Shown here: one piece after another, positions 7,134-17,053 of the stretch | Layout: each line of letters opens with the position of its first letter | Position numbering within the stretch: the first letter of the stretch is position 1 | Assembly: GCF_017991995.1 (NCBI RefSeq) | Contig: NZ_JAGOPN010000017.1 | Coordinates: 93,432 to 157,431 of the forward strand | DNA from: Pseudacidovorax sp. | GTDB taxonomy: Bacteria; Pseudomonadota; Gammaproteobacteria; Burkholderiales; Burkholderiaceae_C | Direction of reading: 5' to 3' | Length of the DNA: 64,000 nucleotides | The notes under the pieces: generated by a model | Told to the model about the DNA's origin: nothing | The model's input: the letters and a program-made list of their open reading frames with translations, nothing else | Database searches by the model: none | Position numbers and translations under genes: made by a program

Positions 7134-9260
7134 ATGACATCGACCCCCGCCACCCCCGCCGACGCCGTCCGCCACCAGATCCAGGGCGAGATCCTGCAGA
7201 TCACCGTCGACAACCCGCCCGTCAACGCGCTGTCGGCCGCGGTGCGGCGCGGTCTGCTGGCCGCCATCGAGGCCGCGGACGCCGAACCGCGCGTCAAGGC
7301 GGTGCTGATCGTGGGGCAGGGCGCCAACTTCATCGCGGGTGCCGACATCCGCGAGTTCGGCCAGACGCCGCAGCCGCCCTCGCTGCCGGAGGTCTGCAAC
7401 CGCATCGAGGCCTGCAGCAAGCCGGTGGTCGCCGCGCTGCGCGGTGCAGCCCTGGGCGGGGGGCTGGAGATCGCCATCGCCGCTCACTACCGGGTGGCCC
7501 TGCCCGATGCCAAGCTGGGCCTGCCCGAGGTGCAACTGGGCCTGATGCCCGGTGCTGGCGGCACGGTGCGGGCGCCCCGTCTCATCGGTGCCGCGGCTGC
7601 GTTGGAGCTGATGCTCAGCGGCCGTCACGTCAAGGCCAAGGAGGCCCTGTCGCTGGGCCTGGTGGATCGCATTGCCGAAGGTGAAGATGCCGTGGCGGCG
7701 GGTCTGGCCTATGTCCAGGCGCTGCTGGCCGCCGACGCCTCGGTTCGCCGCACCCGCGACGCCCAGGGACTGGCCGATCGGGCCGCTGCGCAGGCCGCCA
7801 TCGACGCGGCCCGCGCCGACACCGCCAAGAAGTCGAAGAACCTGTTCTCGCCACACAAGATCGTCGAGGCCGTTCAGACCGCACTCGACAAGCCCTTCGA
7901 CGAGGCCATGACGCTGGAGCGCCAGGCCTTCATGGCCTGCATCGACAGCCCACAGCGCGCCGGCCTGATCCATGCCTTCTTCGCCGAACGCGAAGTGGTC
8001 AAGGTGCCCGAGGCCCAGGCCGCGCAGCCGCGCAAGCTGGACAAGGTGGGCATCGTCGGCGGCGGCACCATGGGCGCGGGCATCGCCGTGTCGGCGCTGG
8101 ACGCCGGCCTGCCGGTGGTGATGGTCGAGCGCGACGATGCGTCCATTGCGCGCGGCCAGGCCAACGTCGAAAAGGTCTACGACGGCCTGATCAAGAAGGG
8201 CCGCATGACGCCCGAGGCCAAGACGGCCGTCATGGCCCGCTTCAGCGGCAGCACCGACTACGCGGCCTTCGCCGACGTGGACCTGGTCATCGAGGCCGTG
8301 TTCGAGGACATCGAGGTCAAGAAGGCCGTCTTCAAGGAGCTGGACCGCGTCTGCAAGCCCGGCGCCGTGCTGGCCACCAACACCTCGTACCTGGACATCG
8401 ATGCCATTGCTGCCAGCGTCTCGCGGCCGCAGGACGTCATCGGCCTGCACTTCTTCAGCCCGGCCAACATCATGAAGCTGCTGGAGATCGTGGTGCCGGC
8501 CAAGGTGAGCGCCGACGTGGTCTCCACCGCCTTCGCGCTGGCCAGGAAGATGAAGAAGGTGCCGGTGCGCGCGGGCGTGTGCGACGGCTTCATCGGCAAC
8601 CGCATCCTGGCCGTCTACAAGCAGGCCGCCGACTACATCATGGAAGACGGCGCCAGCCCCTATGAGATCGACGAGGCGGTGCGCGGCTTCGGCTATCCGA
8701 TGGGCCCCTTCCAGGTGACCGACCTGGCCGGCGGCGACATCGGCTGGGCCACGCGCAAGCGCCGCGCCGCCACGCGCGACCCCAAGGCCCGCTATGTGGA
8801 AGTGGCCGACCGCGTGTGCGAACGCGGCTGGTTCGGCCAGAAGACCGGCCGCGGCTTCTACCTGTACCCCGAAGGCGCCCGCACCGGCCAGCCGGACGCC
8901 GAAGTGCTGGCCATCGTGGACGCCGAACGGCAGAAGAAGGGCATCACGCCGCGCAAATTCACGCCCGAGGAAATCATGCGCCGCTACATGGCCGCCATGG
9001 TCAATGAGGGCGCCAAGGTGGTCGAGGAGGGCATCGCCCTGCGGCCGCTGGACGTGGACGTGACCTTCCTCTATGGCTACGGCTTTCCGCGCTTCCGCGG
9101 CGGCCCGATGAAGTACGCCGACATGGTCGGCCTGCCGAAAGTGCTGGACGACATCCGCAGCTTCGCCAAGGAAGACCCGCTCTTCTGGAAGCCGGCGCCG
9201 CTGCTGGAGAAACTGGTGGCCGAGGGCCGCGACTTCTCGAGCCTGAACCAGGCGCGCTGA
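7134..9260 (+). CDS. Bifunctional enoyl-CoA hydratase / 3-hydroxyacyl-CoA dehydrogenase (FadB/PimF-like)
   Basis: A 708-residue cytosolic multifunctional beta-oxidation enzyme. The N-terminal crotonase domain (residues about 1-190) has the oxyanion segment [14 protein letters not shown] and [16 protein letters not shown], which contains the catalytic Glu. The central Rossmann domain starts near residue 303 ([14 protein letters not shown]), with the catalytic His in [12 protein letters not shown]. The C-terminal dehydrogenase domains follow ([20 protein letters not shown]). It hydrates enoyl-CoA and oxidises the 3-hydroxyacyl-CoA with NAD+. It is the first gene of the operon divergent from the LysR regulator. 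No thiolase is present in the cluster, so the last step must be encoded elsewhere. Confidence 0.92.
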   Translation: MTSTPATPADAVRHQIQGEILQITVDNPPVNALSAAVRRGLLAAIEAADAEPRVKAVLIVGQGANFIAGADIREFGQTPQPPSLPEVCNRIEACSKPVVAALRGAALGGGLEIAIAAHYRVALPDAKLGLPEVQLGLMPGAGGTVRAPRLIGAAAALELMLSGRHVKAKEALSLGLVDRIAEGEDAVAAGLAYVQALLAADASVRRTRDAQGLADRAAAQAAIDAARADTAKKSKNLFSPHKIVEAVQTALDKPFDEAMTLERQAFMACIDSPQRAGLIHAFFAEREVVKVPEAQAAQPRKLDKVGIVGGGTMGAGIAVSALDAGLPVVMVERDDASIARGQANVEKVYDGLIKKGRMTPEAKTAVMARFSGSTDYAAFADVDLVIEAVFEDIEVKKAVFKELDRVCKPGAVLATNTSYLDIDAIAASVSRPQDVIGLHFFSPANIMKLLEIVVPAKVSADVVSTAFALARKMKKVPVRAGVCDGFIGNRILAVYKQAADYIMEDGASPYEIDEAVRGFGYPMGPFQVTDLAGGDIGWATRKRRAATRDPKARYVEVADRVCERGWFGQKTGRGFYLYPEGARTGQPDAEVLAIVDAERQKKGITPRKFTPEEIMRRYMAAMVNEGAKVVEEGIALRPLDVDVTFLYGYGFPRFRGGPMKYADMVGLPKVLDDIRSFAKEDPLFWKPAPLLEKLVAEGRDFSSLNQAR

Positions 9261-9340
9261 GCCGGTCTTTCATTTCTTTTTTCGAGCATGCGTTCATGCG
9301 CCGGCAGGCGCAGGGCCGTGCTCATCCCAAAGGACCACCG

Positions 9341-10537
9341 ATGGACCTGAAATTCACGGCCGAGGAAGAGGCCTTCCGCAGCGAGGTGCTGCAGTTCCTG
9401 CGTGAGAAGCTGCCCGCGCGCATCGCCGACAAGGTCAGGCGCGGGCTGCGCCTGACGCGCGAGGACATGGCCGAGTGGCACGGCATCCTCAACGAGCGCG
9501 GCTGGCTGGCCAACCACTGGCCCAAGCAGTACGGCGGCCCGGGCTGGGGCGCGGTGCAGAAGTTCATCTTCGAGAACGAATGCGCCCTGGCCGGCGCGCC
9601 GCGCATCGTGCCCTTCGGCGTCAACATGCTCGGGCCGGTGCTCATCAAGTACGGCAGCGAGGCGCAGAAGCAGTACTGGCTGCCGCGCATCCTGAGCGGC
9701 GAAGACTGGTGGTGCCAGGGCTATTCCGAACCCGGCTCGGGCTCGGACCTGGCCTCGGTCAAGACCACGGCCGTGCTGGACGGCGACCATTACGTGGTCA
9801 ATGGTCAGAAGACCTGGACCACGCTGGGCCACCACGCCAACATGATCTTCTGCCTGGTGCGCACCAACCGCGAGGCCAAGGCCCAGTCGGGCATCAGCTT
9901 CCTGCTGGTGGACATGGATTCGCCCGGCGTGGAGGTGCGGCCCATCATCACGCTGGACGGCGAACACGAGGTCAACGAAGTCTTCTTCTCCGACGTGCGC
10001 GTGCCGGCTGCCAACCTGGTGGGCGAGCAGGACAAGGGCTGGACCTATGCCAAGTACCTGCTGACCTACGAGCGCACCAACATCGCGGGCGTGGGCTTCT
10101 CGGTGGCCGCGCTCGAGAAGCTCAAGCGCATCGCCGCCAAGGTGCAGCGCAACGGCCGGCCGTTGGCGCAGGACCCGCTCTTCGCCGCGCGCCTCGCCAA
10201 GGTCGAGATCGATCTGGAGAACATGAAGACCACCAACCTGCGCGTGATCGCCGCCGTGGCCGGTGGCGGTGTGCCGGGGGCGGAAAGCTCCATGCTCAAG
10301 ATCCGCGGCACCGAGATCCGGCAGGAAATCTCCTCGCTGGCGCGCCGCGCCATGGGCCCTTATGCGCAGCCCTTCATCGAGGCCGCGCTGCACGCAGGCT
10401 GGGACGAGCCCGCCGTCGGCCCCGAGGAGGCTGCGCCGCTGGCCGCGCAGTACTTCAACAACCGCAAGCTGTCGATCTTCGGCGGCTCCAACGAGATCCA
10501 GAAGAACATCATCTCCAAGATGATCCTCGGCCTATGA
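9341..10537 (+). CDS. Acyl-CoA dehydrogenase, PimC-like large subunit
   Basis: A 398-residue FAD flavoprotein that would introduce the 2,3 double bond into an acyl-CoA. Typical signatures are WWCQGYSEPGSGSDLASVKT (FAD/substrate region) and the C-terminal FGGSNEIQKNII starting near residue 380. In the MCAD-type numbering the catalytic Glu would lie in that C-terminal motif, where Gly is found. A Glu at 244 (YERTNIAG) is the likely base, as in isovaleryl-CoA dehydrogenase. The sequence style matches the large subunit of pimeloyl-CoA dehydrogenase. The start is the ATG at 9341, and the gene overlaps the next dehydrogenase by 4 bases (ATGA), suggesting a stoichiometric partnership. Confidence 0.9.
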   Translation: MDLKFTAEEEAFRSEVLQFLREKLPARIADKVRRGLRLTREDMAEWHGILNERGWLANHWPKQYGGPGWGAVQKFIFENECALAGAPRIVPFGVNMLGPVLIKYGSEAQKQYWLPRILSGEDWWCQGYSEPGSGSDLASVKTTAVLDGDHYVVNGQKTWTTLGHHANMIFCLVRTNREAKAQSGISFLLVDMDSPGVEVRPIITLDGEHEVNEVFFSDVRVPAANLVGEQDKGWTYAKYLLTYERTNIAGVGFSVAALEKLKRIAAKVQRNGRPLAQDPLFAARLAKVEIDLENMKTTNLRVIAAVAGGGVPGAESSMLKIRGTEIRQEISSLARRAMGPYAQPFIEAALHAGWDEPAVGPEEAAPLAAQYFNNRKLSIFGGSNEIQKNIISKMILGL

Positions 10538-11676
10538 ACTTCGAGCACACCGAAGACCGCCGCATGCTGGCGGATTCCCTGGACCGCTTCATCGCCGACC
10601 AGTACGGCTTCGAGGCGCGCGACCGCATCGCAAAGAGCGACGAGGGCTTCAGCCGCGCGCACTGGGCGCAGCTGGCCGAGATCGGCGCCGTCGGCGCGTT
10701 GCTGCCCGAGGCCGTGGGCGGCTTCGGCGGCACCGGCTTCGATGTGGCCGTGGTGTTCGAGAGCCTGGGCAAGGGCCTGGTGGTCGAGCCCTTCCTCGGC
10801 GCGTTGGTGGTGGGCCAGGCGCTGGCCGCCGCGGGCAGCGAGGCGCAGCAGGCCCGCGTCGCCGACCTGGTCGATGGCAGCACCCTCGCCGCGCTGGCGC
10901 ATGACGAGCCCGGCTCGCACTACGACGCCCACCGCGTGGCGACGCGCGCCGTGCGGCAGGGCGAGGGCTGGCGCCTCGATGGCGCCAAGGCCGTGGTGGC
11001 GCTCGGCGCGCAGGCCGACCTGCTGCTGGTCTCGGCCCGCACCGGCGGTGCCATCGACGATGCGCAAGGCCTCTCGCTCTTCCTGGTGCCCGGCGATGCG
11101 CCCGGCCTGATGCGCCGCGACTGCCCGCGCATCGACGGCGGCCGCGTGGCCGAGCTGACGCTCGACGGCGTGCAGTTGCCCGCCGATGCACTGCTGGGTG
11201 CAGAAGGCGAGGGCGCGGCCATTCTGGAGCGCGCCACCGGCTGGGGCGTGCTGGCCCTGTGCGCCGAGGCCCTTGGCGCCATGGAAGTCGCCAAGCGCGA
11301 CACGCTCGAATACCTGCGCACCCGCAAACAGTTCGGCGTGCCCATCGGCAGCTTCCAGGCCCTGCAGCACCGCATGGCCGACCTGCTGCTGGAAGTGGAG
11401 CAGGCCCGCTCGGCCGTCATCAATGCCGCTGCAGCCATCGACGACGACGACCGCCTGGCGCGCGAGAAGGCGCTGTCGGCCGCCAAGTACAGCATCGGCC
11501 GCATCGGCACGAAGGTGGCGGAAGAGAGCATCCAGCTGCATGGCGGCATCGGCATGACCTGGGAGCTGCCGCTGTCGCACTACGCCAAGCGCCTGGTCAT
11601 GATCGACCACCAGTTCGGCGACGAGGACCACCACCTGGCGCGCTACATGGCGCTGGGCCAGGAGGTGCCGGCATGA
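10534..11676 (+). CDS. Acyl-CoA dehydrogenase, PimD-like small subunit
   Basis: A 380-residue second acyl-CoA dehydrogenase, quite different from the first. It starts MNFEHTEDRRMLADSLDRFI and has the C-terminal motif QLHGGIGMTWELPLSHYAKR. The FAD-binding region is degenerate relative to the first protein, lacking the SEPGSGSD-type segment. ERATGW (Glu232) aligns roughly with the active-site helix. Length, sequence style and the ATGA coupling to the preceding gene fit the PimC/PimD pair, where two different dehydrogenases form one enzyme. I infer a heteromeric enzyme; a standalone role cannot be excluded. Confidence 0.88.
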   Translation: MNFEHTEDRRMLADSLDRFIADQYGFEARDRIAKSDEGFSRAHWAQLAEIGAVGALLPEAVGGFGGTGFDVAVVFESLGKGLVVEPFLGALVVGQALAAAGSEAQQARVADLVDGSTLAALAHDEPGSHYDAHRVATRAVRQGEGWRLDGAKAVVALGAQADLLLVSARTGGAIDDAQGLSLFLVPGDAPGLMRRDCPRIDGGRVAELTLDGVQLPADALLGAEGEGAAILERATGWGVLALCAEALGAMEVAKRDTLEYLRTRKQFGVPIGSFQALQHRMADLLLEVEQARSAVINAAAAIDDDDRLAREKALSAAKYSIGRIGTKVAEESIQLHGGIGMTWELPLSHYAKRLVMIDHQFGDEDHHLARYMALGQEVPA

Positions 11677-12872
11677 CGATGCGCCTGCCCCTGGAAGGCG
11701 TGCGCGTGCTGGATCTCTCACGTGTGCTGGCGGGCCCCATGTGCGCCCAGGCCCTGGGCGACCTGGGGGCGGAGGTCATCAAGGTCGAGCATCCCGGCCG
11801 CGGCGACGACACGCGCGACTGGGGCCTGCGCGTGGGCGCGCGCAACACCAGCTACTTCAACAGCGCCAACCGCAACAAGCGCTCCATCGGCATCGATCTG
11901 GGCACGGCCGAGGGCCAGCAGCTCGCGCGCGAGCTGGCCGCCAAGTGCGACGTGCTGATCCAGAACTTCAAGTTCGGCGGCATCGAGAAGATGGGGCTGG
12001 GCTACGACGTACTGCGCGCGATCAACCCCGGCCTGGTGTACTGCTCCATCACCGGCTATGAGCGCGGCGGTGCCGAGAAGGCGCGCCCCGGCTACGACCT
12101 GGTCGTCCAGGGCGAGGCCGGCCTGATGGCACTGAACGGCGAGGAAGGGCAGGGCCCGCTCAAGTTCGGCGTGGCGGCGGTGGACATGTTCACCGGCATG
12201 TATTCGGCGCAGGCCATCCTCGCTGCGCTGTTCGACCGCCAGCGCACCGGCCAGGGCCGGCATGTGGAGATGGCGCTGTACGACTGCGGCCTGATGATCA
12301 CCGCCTACTACGGCATGGAAGCGCTGCTGCAGGGCGGCGATCCGCCCAAGTACGGGAATGCGCATCCGTCCATCGTGCCCTATGGCGTGTTCGATGCGGC
12401 CGACGGGCCGGTGGTGATCACCGTGGGCAACAACACGCAGTTCCAGCGCTTCTGCACCGACGTGATCGAGCGGCCCGAGATGGCCACCGACGAGCGCTAT
12501 GCCACCAACCTGGCGCGCTCGCGCAACCGCCACACGCTGCTGCCCGAGTTGCGCGCCGAGCTGGCCAAGCGCCCGCGTGCGCTGCTGCTCGAACGCATGC
12601 GCGCTGCGGGCATTCCCTGTGGCGAGGTGCTGGGCCTGCTGGAAGCGTTGCAGTCCCAGCGCACCGCGGATGCGGGGCTACTGACCCGCTATTCCGAGGG
12701 CGACGCGCAGGACGTGCCCGTGCTGGCACCGCCCTACCGCCTCGACGGCGCCCGCGTGCCCGTGCGCCGTGTGCCGCCAGGCCTGGCCCAGCATACCGAC
12801 GACGTGCTGGGCGAGCTGCTCGGCCTGGACGCGGACCGCATCGCGGCGCTGCGGCAGTCCGGCGCCCTTTGA
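11673..12872 (+). CDS. CaiB/BaiF family (class III) CoA-transferase
   Basis: A 399-residue class III CoA transferase. The N-terminal LEGVRVLDLSRVLAGPMCAQ and LGDLGAEVIKVE are family hallmarks. The catalytic Asp is Asp171 in AAVDMFTGMYS, close to Asp169 of characterised members. It transfers CoA between carboxylic acids through aspartyl-anhydride intermediates. It overlaps the preceding dehydrogenase by 4 bases. In this operon it would activate the substrate acid using CoA from a pathway intermediate, alternatively or in addition to the ATP-dependent ligase two genes downstream. A second in-frame ATG lies 6 bases after the first. Confidence 0.92.
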   Translation: MTMRLPLEGVRVLDLSRVLAGPMCAQALGDLGAEVIKVEHPGRGDDTRDWGLRVGARNTSYFNSANRNKRSIGIDLGTAEGQQLARELAAKCDVLIQNFKFGGIEKMGLGYDVLRAINPGLVYCSITGYERGGAEKARPGYDLVVQGEAGLMALNGEEGQGPLKFGVAAVDMFTGMYSAQAILAALFDRQRTGQGRHVEMALYDCGLMITAYYGMEALLQGGDPPKYGNAHPSIVPYGVFDAADGPVVITVGNNTQFQRFCTDVIERPEMATDERYATNLARSRNRHTLLPELRAELAKRPRALLLERMRAAGIPCGEVLGLLEALQSQRTADAGLLTRYSEGDAQDVPVLAPPYRLDGARVPVRRVPPGLAQHTDDVLGELLGLDADRIAALRQSGAL

Positions 12873-12961
12873 CTTCTTTCCCGCGGCGGCATCCCACCCG
12901 GCTGGCCGCCGGCCTTTGCTGCCTTGACGACACGGTCCCACGAGGACCCGGAGACATTCCC

Positions 12962-13954
12962 ATGACCCACCGCGCACCCATCGCCCGCCGCCTTCTTCTC
13001 GCCGCCGCGGCCGGCGCCCTCGGCCTGGCCGCACTTCCGGCCGTTGCCCAGGCCTGGCCCGACAAGCCCATCAAGCTGATCGTGCCCTTCCCGCCGGGCG
13101 GCCCCACCGACACGGCTTCGCGTCTGGTCGGCCAGAAGCTGGCCGAGCGCCTGAAGCAGCCGGTGGTGGTGGAGAACCGCGCAGGCGCCTCCGGCACCAT
13201 CGCCGCGCAGTTCGTCGCCAAGAGCACGCCGGACGGGTACACGCTCATGATGCTGGCCACGCCGACGCTGCTGGCGCCGCATCTGTACAAGAGCGCCGGC
13301 TACGACATGGCCAAGGACTTCGCGCCCGTCGCCACGGTGTACGACCTGCCCATCGTGATGGTGGTCAACCCCACCGTGCTGCCCGACGTGAAGACGCTGC
13401 CCGAGCTGATCGCCAAGGCCAAGGCCGAAGGCGGCAAGCTCAACTACACCAGCTCGGGCCCCGGCAGCTTCGGCCACCTGACGACCGAGATGCTCAAGGA
13501 CCTGGGCGGCTTCGACATGCAGCACATCGCCTACAAGGGCGGCACGCCGGCCGTGACCGACCTGCTGGGTGGCCAGGTGCCCGTGATGTATGCCGACCTG
13601 GTCGCGGCCCTGCCGCACATCCAGGCGGGCAAGCTCCGCGCCATCGCCGTCGGCTCGTCGCAGCGCATCGCGCAACTGCCGGACGTCAAGACGGTGGCCG
13701 AGCAGGGCTTCAAGGGCTTCGACGCCGTGTCCTGGGGCGGGCTGCTGGCGCCGGCCGGCACGCCGCAGCCTGTCATCGACCGCGTGAGCCGCGAGGTCAA
13801 GGCGATCCTGGCGGAGCCCGACATTGAGAAGCGCCTCATTCAGGCTGGCGCCATCGCCGAGTACCAGGCCCCTGCGCAGATGGCCAACCGCATGCGCACC
13901 GACTTCGACAAGTGGGGCAAGGTGATCCGCGACAAGCAGGTGGCGGTGAACTGA
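12962..13954 (+). CDS. Bug/TctC family periplasmic substrate-binding protein
   Basis: A 330-residue exported protein. The N-terminus has a twin-arginine-like stretch (PIARRLLLAAAAG) and ends in VAQA near residue 30, so export may be Sec or Tat. The mature start WPDKPIKLIVPFPPGGPTDT carries the Bug signature, and AYKGGTPAVTDLLGGQ follows in the second domain. It is embedded in the acyl-CoA operon, and its last base is shared with the start of the ligase gene. This is good context for binding the carboxylate the operon degrades. No cognate permease subunits are encoded in the window. Confidence 0.92.
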   Translation: MTHRAPIARRLLLAAAAGALGLAALPAVAQAWPDKPIKLIVPFPPGGPTDTASRLVGQKLAERLKQPVVVENRAGASGTIAAQFVAKSTPDGYTLMMLATPTLLAPHLYKSAGYDMAKDFAPVATVYDLPIVMVVNPTVLPDVKTLPELIAKAKAEGGKLNYTSSGPGSFGHLTTEMLKDLGGFDMQHIAYKGGTPAVTDLLGGQVPVMYADLVAALPHIQAGKLRAIAVGSSQRIAQLPDVKTVAEQGFKGFDAVSWGGLLAPAGTPQPVIDRVSREVKAILAEPDIEKRLIQAGAIAEYQAPAQMANRMRTDFDKWGKVIRDKQVAVN

Positions 13955-15882
13955 TGGCTGCCGCCGCGTCTTCCTCCCAGGCCTGGCCGCCGCAGCATCT
14001 GCCGCTCGCCGCGCCGTTCCTGGTGCGCAGCCGGGCCGACATCGAGCGCCTGGCGGCCACGCCGCTGGCCGAGTCACTGCCTGCGCGCAGTACCTACGAG
14101 CTGATCCGCAACGCGGCACTGGCCTTCGGCGACAAGACTGCGCTCACCTTCCTGCGCGACGGCAACCCCGACACGCCGCCGGTGCGCTGGACCTATGCCG
14201 AGCTGCTGGCCCGCATGCACCAGACGGCCAATGCGCTGCATGCGCTCGGCCTGGGCCCCACGGACACCGTGGCGGCGCTTTTGCCCGGCTGTCTGGAATA
14301 CCACCTGGCCCACTGGGGCGGTCAGGCGGCCTGCATCGTGCAGCCGCTCAATCCGCTGCTGACCGAGGACAAGGTGGTGGCGCTGCTGCAGGCCACTGGC
14401 GCGAAGGCGCTGATCGCCTACGGCGCGCCCGAGGATGCGGACTACTGGGACAAGGCCATTCGGCTGCAGGCGCGCGTGCCCACCCTGCGGCATGTGCTGC
14501 GCGTGGCGCCGCAGGACGAGGCGCCGGCGGATGCGCCTGCACTGCCGCCCGGCGCGCTGCATTTCCATGAGGCGCTGGCGGCCCAGCCGGCCGACCGTCT
14601 GGTAAGCGGTCGCGTGATCGCCGCCGAGGACGTGGCGGCCTGCTTCCACACCGGCGGCACGACGGGTGCGCCCAAGCTCGCCCAGCACACGCACGGCAAC
14701 CAGGTCTTCACCGCCTGGGCCAGCGTGGTCACACAAGGCACGAACAGCGCGGACGTGGGCATCGCGGGCTTTCCGCTGTTCCATGTGGCGGGCGTGCTGC
14801 CTGGCGCGCTGGCCTCGCTCTCGGCCGGCGCCGAGATCGTGATCCCGACCACGCTGCTGATGCGCAACCGCGAGGTGGTGCGCAACTACTGGAAGCTCGT
14901 CGAGCGCTACCGACCCACCGTGCTGGCCGCCGTGCCCACCATGCTGGCGGCGCTGGCCAACGTGCCGCTGGACGGCGCCGACATCTCCTCCATCACTTAT
15001 TGCCGCACCGGCGCGGCGCCGCTGCCGGCGGAACTGGGCGCGCGCTTCGAGCGGCTGTTCGGCCTGCATGTGCACGAGAGCTTCGGCATGACCGAGATGG
15101 CCGGCATCAGCAGCGTCACGCCGAGGGGCGTGCATGCGCCGGCCGGTTGCGTGGGCTTTGTGCCGCCGCACGCGCAGGTGCGCATCGTCGCGCTCGATGC
15201 GCAGGGCGGCGCCAGCGCGCGAGAGGTGGCGCCGGGCGAGACCGGCATGGTGCTGTTCAAGTCGCCCAACGTCTTTCCGGGCTACCTGGACCCGCGGGAC
15301 ACGGCCAAGGCCTTCACGCCCGATGGCTGGCTGGCCACGGGCGACCTCGGGCGGCTGGATGAACAGGGCCTGCTGCACCTGGCCGGTCGCGCCAAGGACC
15401 TGATCATCCGCGGCGGCCACAACATCGACCCCGGCATGCTGGAAGACGCCCTGGGCGCGCATCCCGCCGTGCAGACCTGCGCCGCCGTGGGTGCGCCCGA
15501 TGCCTATGCGGGCGAGCTGCCGGTGCTCTTCGCCACCCTGCGGTCGGGCGCCGAGGCCACGGAGGCCGAGCTGCTGGCCTTCGCCAGCGCCCGCGTCGAC
15601 GAGCCGCCGGCACGGCCGAAGTGGGTGGCGGTGCTGCCGACTTTGCCCACCACCAACGTGGGCAAGATCTACAAGCCCGAGCTGCGGCAGATGGCTGCGG
15701 TGGCGGTGGTGCGGCAGATCGTGGCGGGGCAGGGCGCAGACGCGGGCCGCGTGCGCATCGAACCCCAGGGCGCGGCCGATGTGGCCGTGTACCTGGGCGC
15801 CGACTGGACCGACGCTGCGCGCGAAGCGCTGAAGGCCGCGCTGGCGCCCCTGCCCGTGAAGGTGCACTTGCGGGACGGCTGA
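13954..15882 (+). CDS. AMP-forming acyl-CoA synthetase
   Basis: A 642-residue ANL-superfamily ligase, rather long for the family. The phosphate-binding loop is FHTGGTTGAPKLAQHTHGN; later motifs are ESFGMTEMAGIS, GWLATGDLGRLDEQG and GRAKDLIIRGGHNIDP. The C-terminal lysine region reads TTNVGKIYKPELR. It activates a carboxylic acid with ATP and CoA. The ATG overlaps the TGA of the preceding Bug gene, so the periplasmic binding protein and the ligase are translationally coupled, which suggests a shared substrate. The chemical nature of the acid is not evident from the sequence. Confidence 0.92.
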   Translation: MAAAASSSQAWPPQHLPLAAPFLVRSRADIERLAATPLAESLPARSTYELIRNAALAFGDKTALTFLRDGNPDTPPVRWTYAELLARMHQTANALHALGLGPTDTVAALLPGCLEYHLAHWGGQAACIVQPLNPLLTEDKVVALLQATGAKALIAYGAPEDADYWDKAIRLQARVPTLRHVLRVAPQDEAPADAPALPPGALHFHEALAAQPADRLVSGRVIAAEDVAACFHTGGTTGAPKLAQHTHGNQVFTAWASVVTQGTNSADVGIAGFPLFHVAGVLPGALASLSAGAEIVIPTTLLMRNREVVRNYWKLVERYRPTVLAAVPTMLAALANVPLDGADISSITYCRTGAAPLPAELGARFERLFGLHVHESFGMTEMAGISSVTPRGVHAPAGCVGFVPPHAQVRIVALDAQGGASAREVAPGETGMVLFKSPNVFPGYLDPRDTAKAFTPDGWLATGDLGRLDEQGLLHLAGRAKDLIIRGGHNIDPGMLEDALGAHPAVQTCAAVGAPDAYAGELPVLFATLRSGAEATEAELLAFASARVDEPPARPKWVAVLPTLPTTNVGKIYKPELRQMAAVAVVRQIVAGQGADAGRVRIEPQGAADVAVYLGADWTDAAREALKAALAPLPVKVHLRDG

Positions 15883-15929
15883 ACACCGCCCGACGATTTC
15901 AAGTGGAAGCAAGAAAAGGAGACAAGACC

Positions 15930-16937
15930 ATGACCTCGATCCAACCCTTCGGCCTGACCCGCCGCCACCTGCTGCGCGCCACCGCCGCAGTGGGTGCGGC
16001 CGGCCTGCTGCCCCTGGCGCAGGCCCAGTCCAGCTGGCCCGACAAGCCGATCCGCTTCGTCGTGCCCTTCAACGCCGGCGGCGCCACCGACATCGTGGCG
16101 CGCCTGCTGTCGGAGAAGCTCGCGCCGAAGCTGGGCCAGCCCATCGTGGTCGACAACCGTGGCGGCGCCGGCGGCATCCTGGGCACCGACATGGTGGCCA
16201 AGGCCGCGCCGGATGGCAGCACCTTCACCGTGGCGCTGAGCACGTCGCTGCTGATCAACCAGTTCCTCTACAGCAAGCTGCCCTATAACCCCCAGAAGGA
16301 CCTGGCGCTGGTGTCCCAGGTCGCGGTGGCGCCGGTGGTGCTGGCCGTGCATCCCAGCGTGCCGGCCAGGAACGCGCAGGAGCTGCTGGCCTATGTGCGC
16401 GCCAACCGCAGCAAGGTGTCGTACGGGTCCTGGGGCATCGGCTCCTATGCGCACCTGGGCGGCGCCTTCATGAGCCGCAGCCAGAATGCCGACATGGCCC
16501 ACGTGGCCTACAAGGGCGAGGCCCTGATGCTGCAGGACCTGATCGGCGGCCAGATCCAGATGGCCTTCGCCAGCGCGCTGGGCGCCAAGCCGCATGCCGA
16601 CACCGGCCGGCTGCGGCTGATCGGCGTGACGGGCGAGCAGCGCATGGAGATCCTGCCGCAGTTGCCCACGCTGGCCGAGCAGGGCATGCGCGAGGACGCC
16701 TACCGCATCGTCGGCTTCGTCGGCATGGCGGCCCCGGCGCGCACGCCGCCGGAGATCGTGCAACGCATGTCGCGCGAGGTGCAGCAGCTGTGCGAGCAGC
16801 CCGAGGTCAAGGCCCGCATCGTGGCCATGGGCTTCTCGGTGGCGGCCTCTACGCCGGAGGCTTTTGCCGCTGCCTACAGGCGCGACGCGCCGGCCTGGGA
16901 GGCGCTGGTGAAGGAGTCCGGCGCCAGCCTGGACTGA
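15930..16937 (+). CDS. Bug/TctC family substrate-binding protein with Tat-type signal
   Basis: A 335-residue periplasmic binding protein. The N-terminus contains a twin-arginine pattern (LTRRHLLRATAAVGAAG) and a likely cleavage after AQA near residue 31. The mature Bug start WPDKPIRFVVPFNAGGATD follows, with AYKGEALMLQDLIGGQ in domain II. Only about 31% of its lobes resemble the other Bug proteins by eye, so it may bind a different ligand. It is the last gene of the operon, 47 bases after the ligase and preceded by a good ribosome-binding site (AAGGAG). Confidence 0.9.
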   Translation: MTSIQPFGLTRRHLLRATAAVGAAGLLPLAQAQSSWPDKPIRFVVPFNAGGATDIVARLLSEKLAPKLGQPIVVDNRGGAGGILGTDMVAKAAPDGSTFTVALSTSLLINQFLYSKLPYNPQKDLALVSQVAVAPVVLAVHPSVPARNAQELLAYVRANRSKVSYGSWGIGSYAHLGGAFMSRSQNADMAHVAYKGEALMLQDLIGGQIQMAFASALGAKPHADTGRLRLIGVTGEQRMEILPQLPTLAEQGMREDAYRIVGFVGMAAPARTPPEIVQRMSREVQQLCEQPEVKARIVAMGFSVAASTPEAFAAAYRRDAPAWEALVKESGASLD

Positions 16938-17053
16938 GCCGGAGGCCAGGACCGAAGGCGCATCGCGGCCAGCGGGTGGCATGCGCCTTCCACCCGCCTG
17001 GACCGATGGGCCCAGGTCGGCTGGCAGTCAAGCGGCTGGTGTCCAATGCGGCC

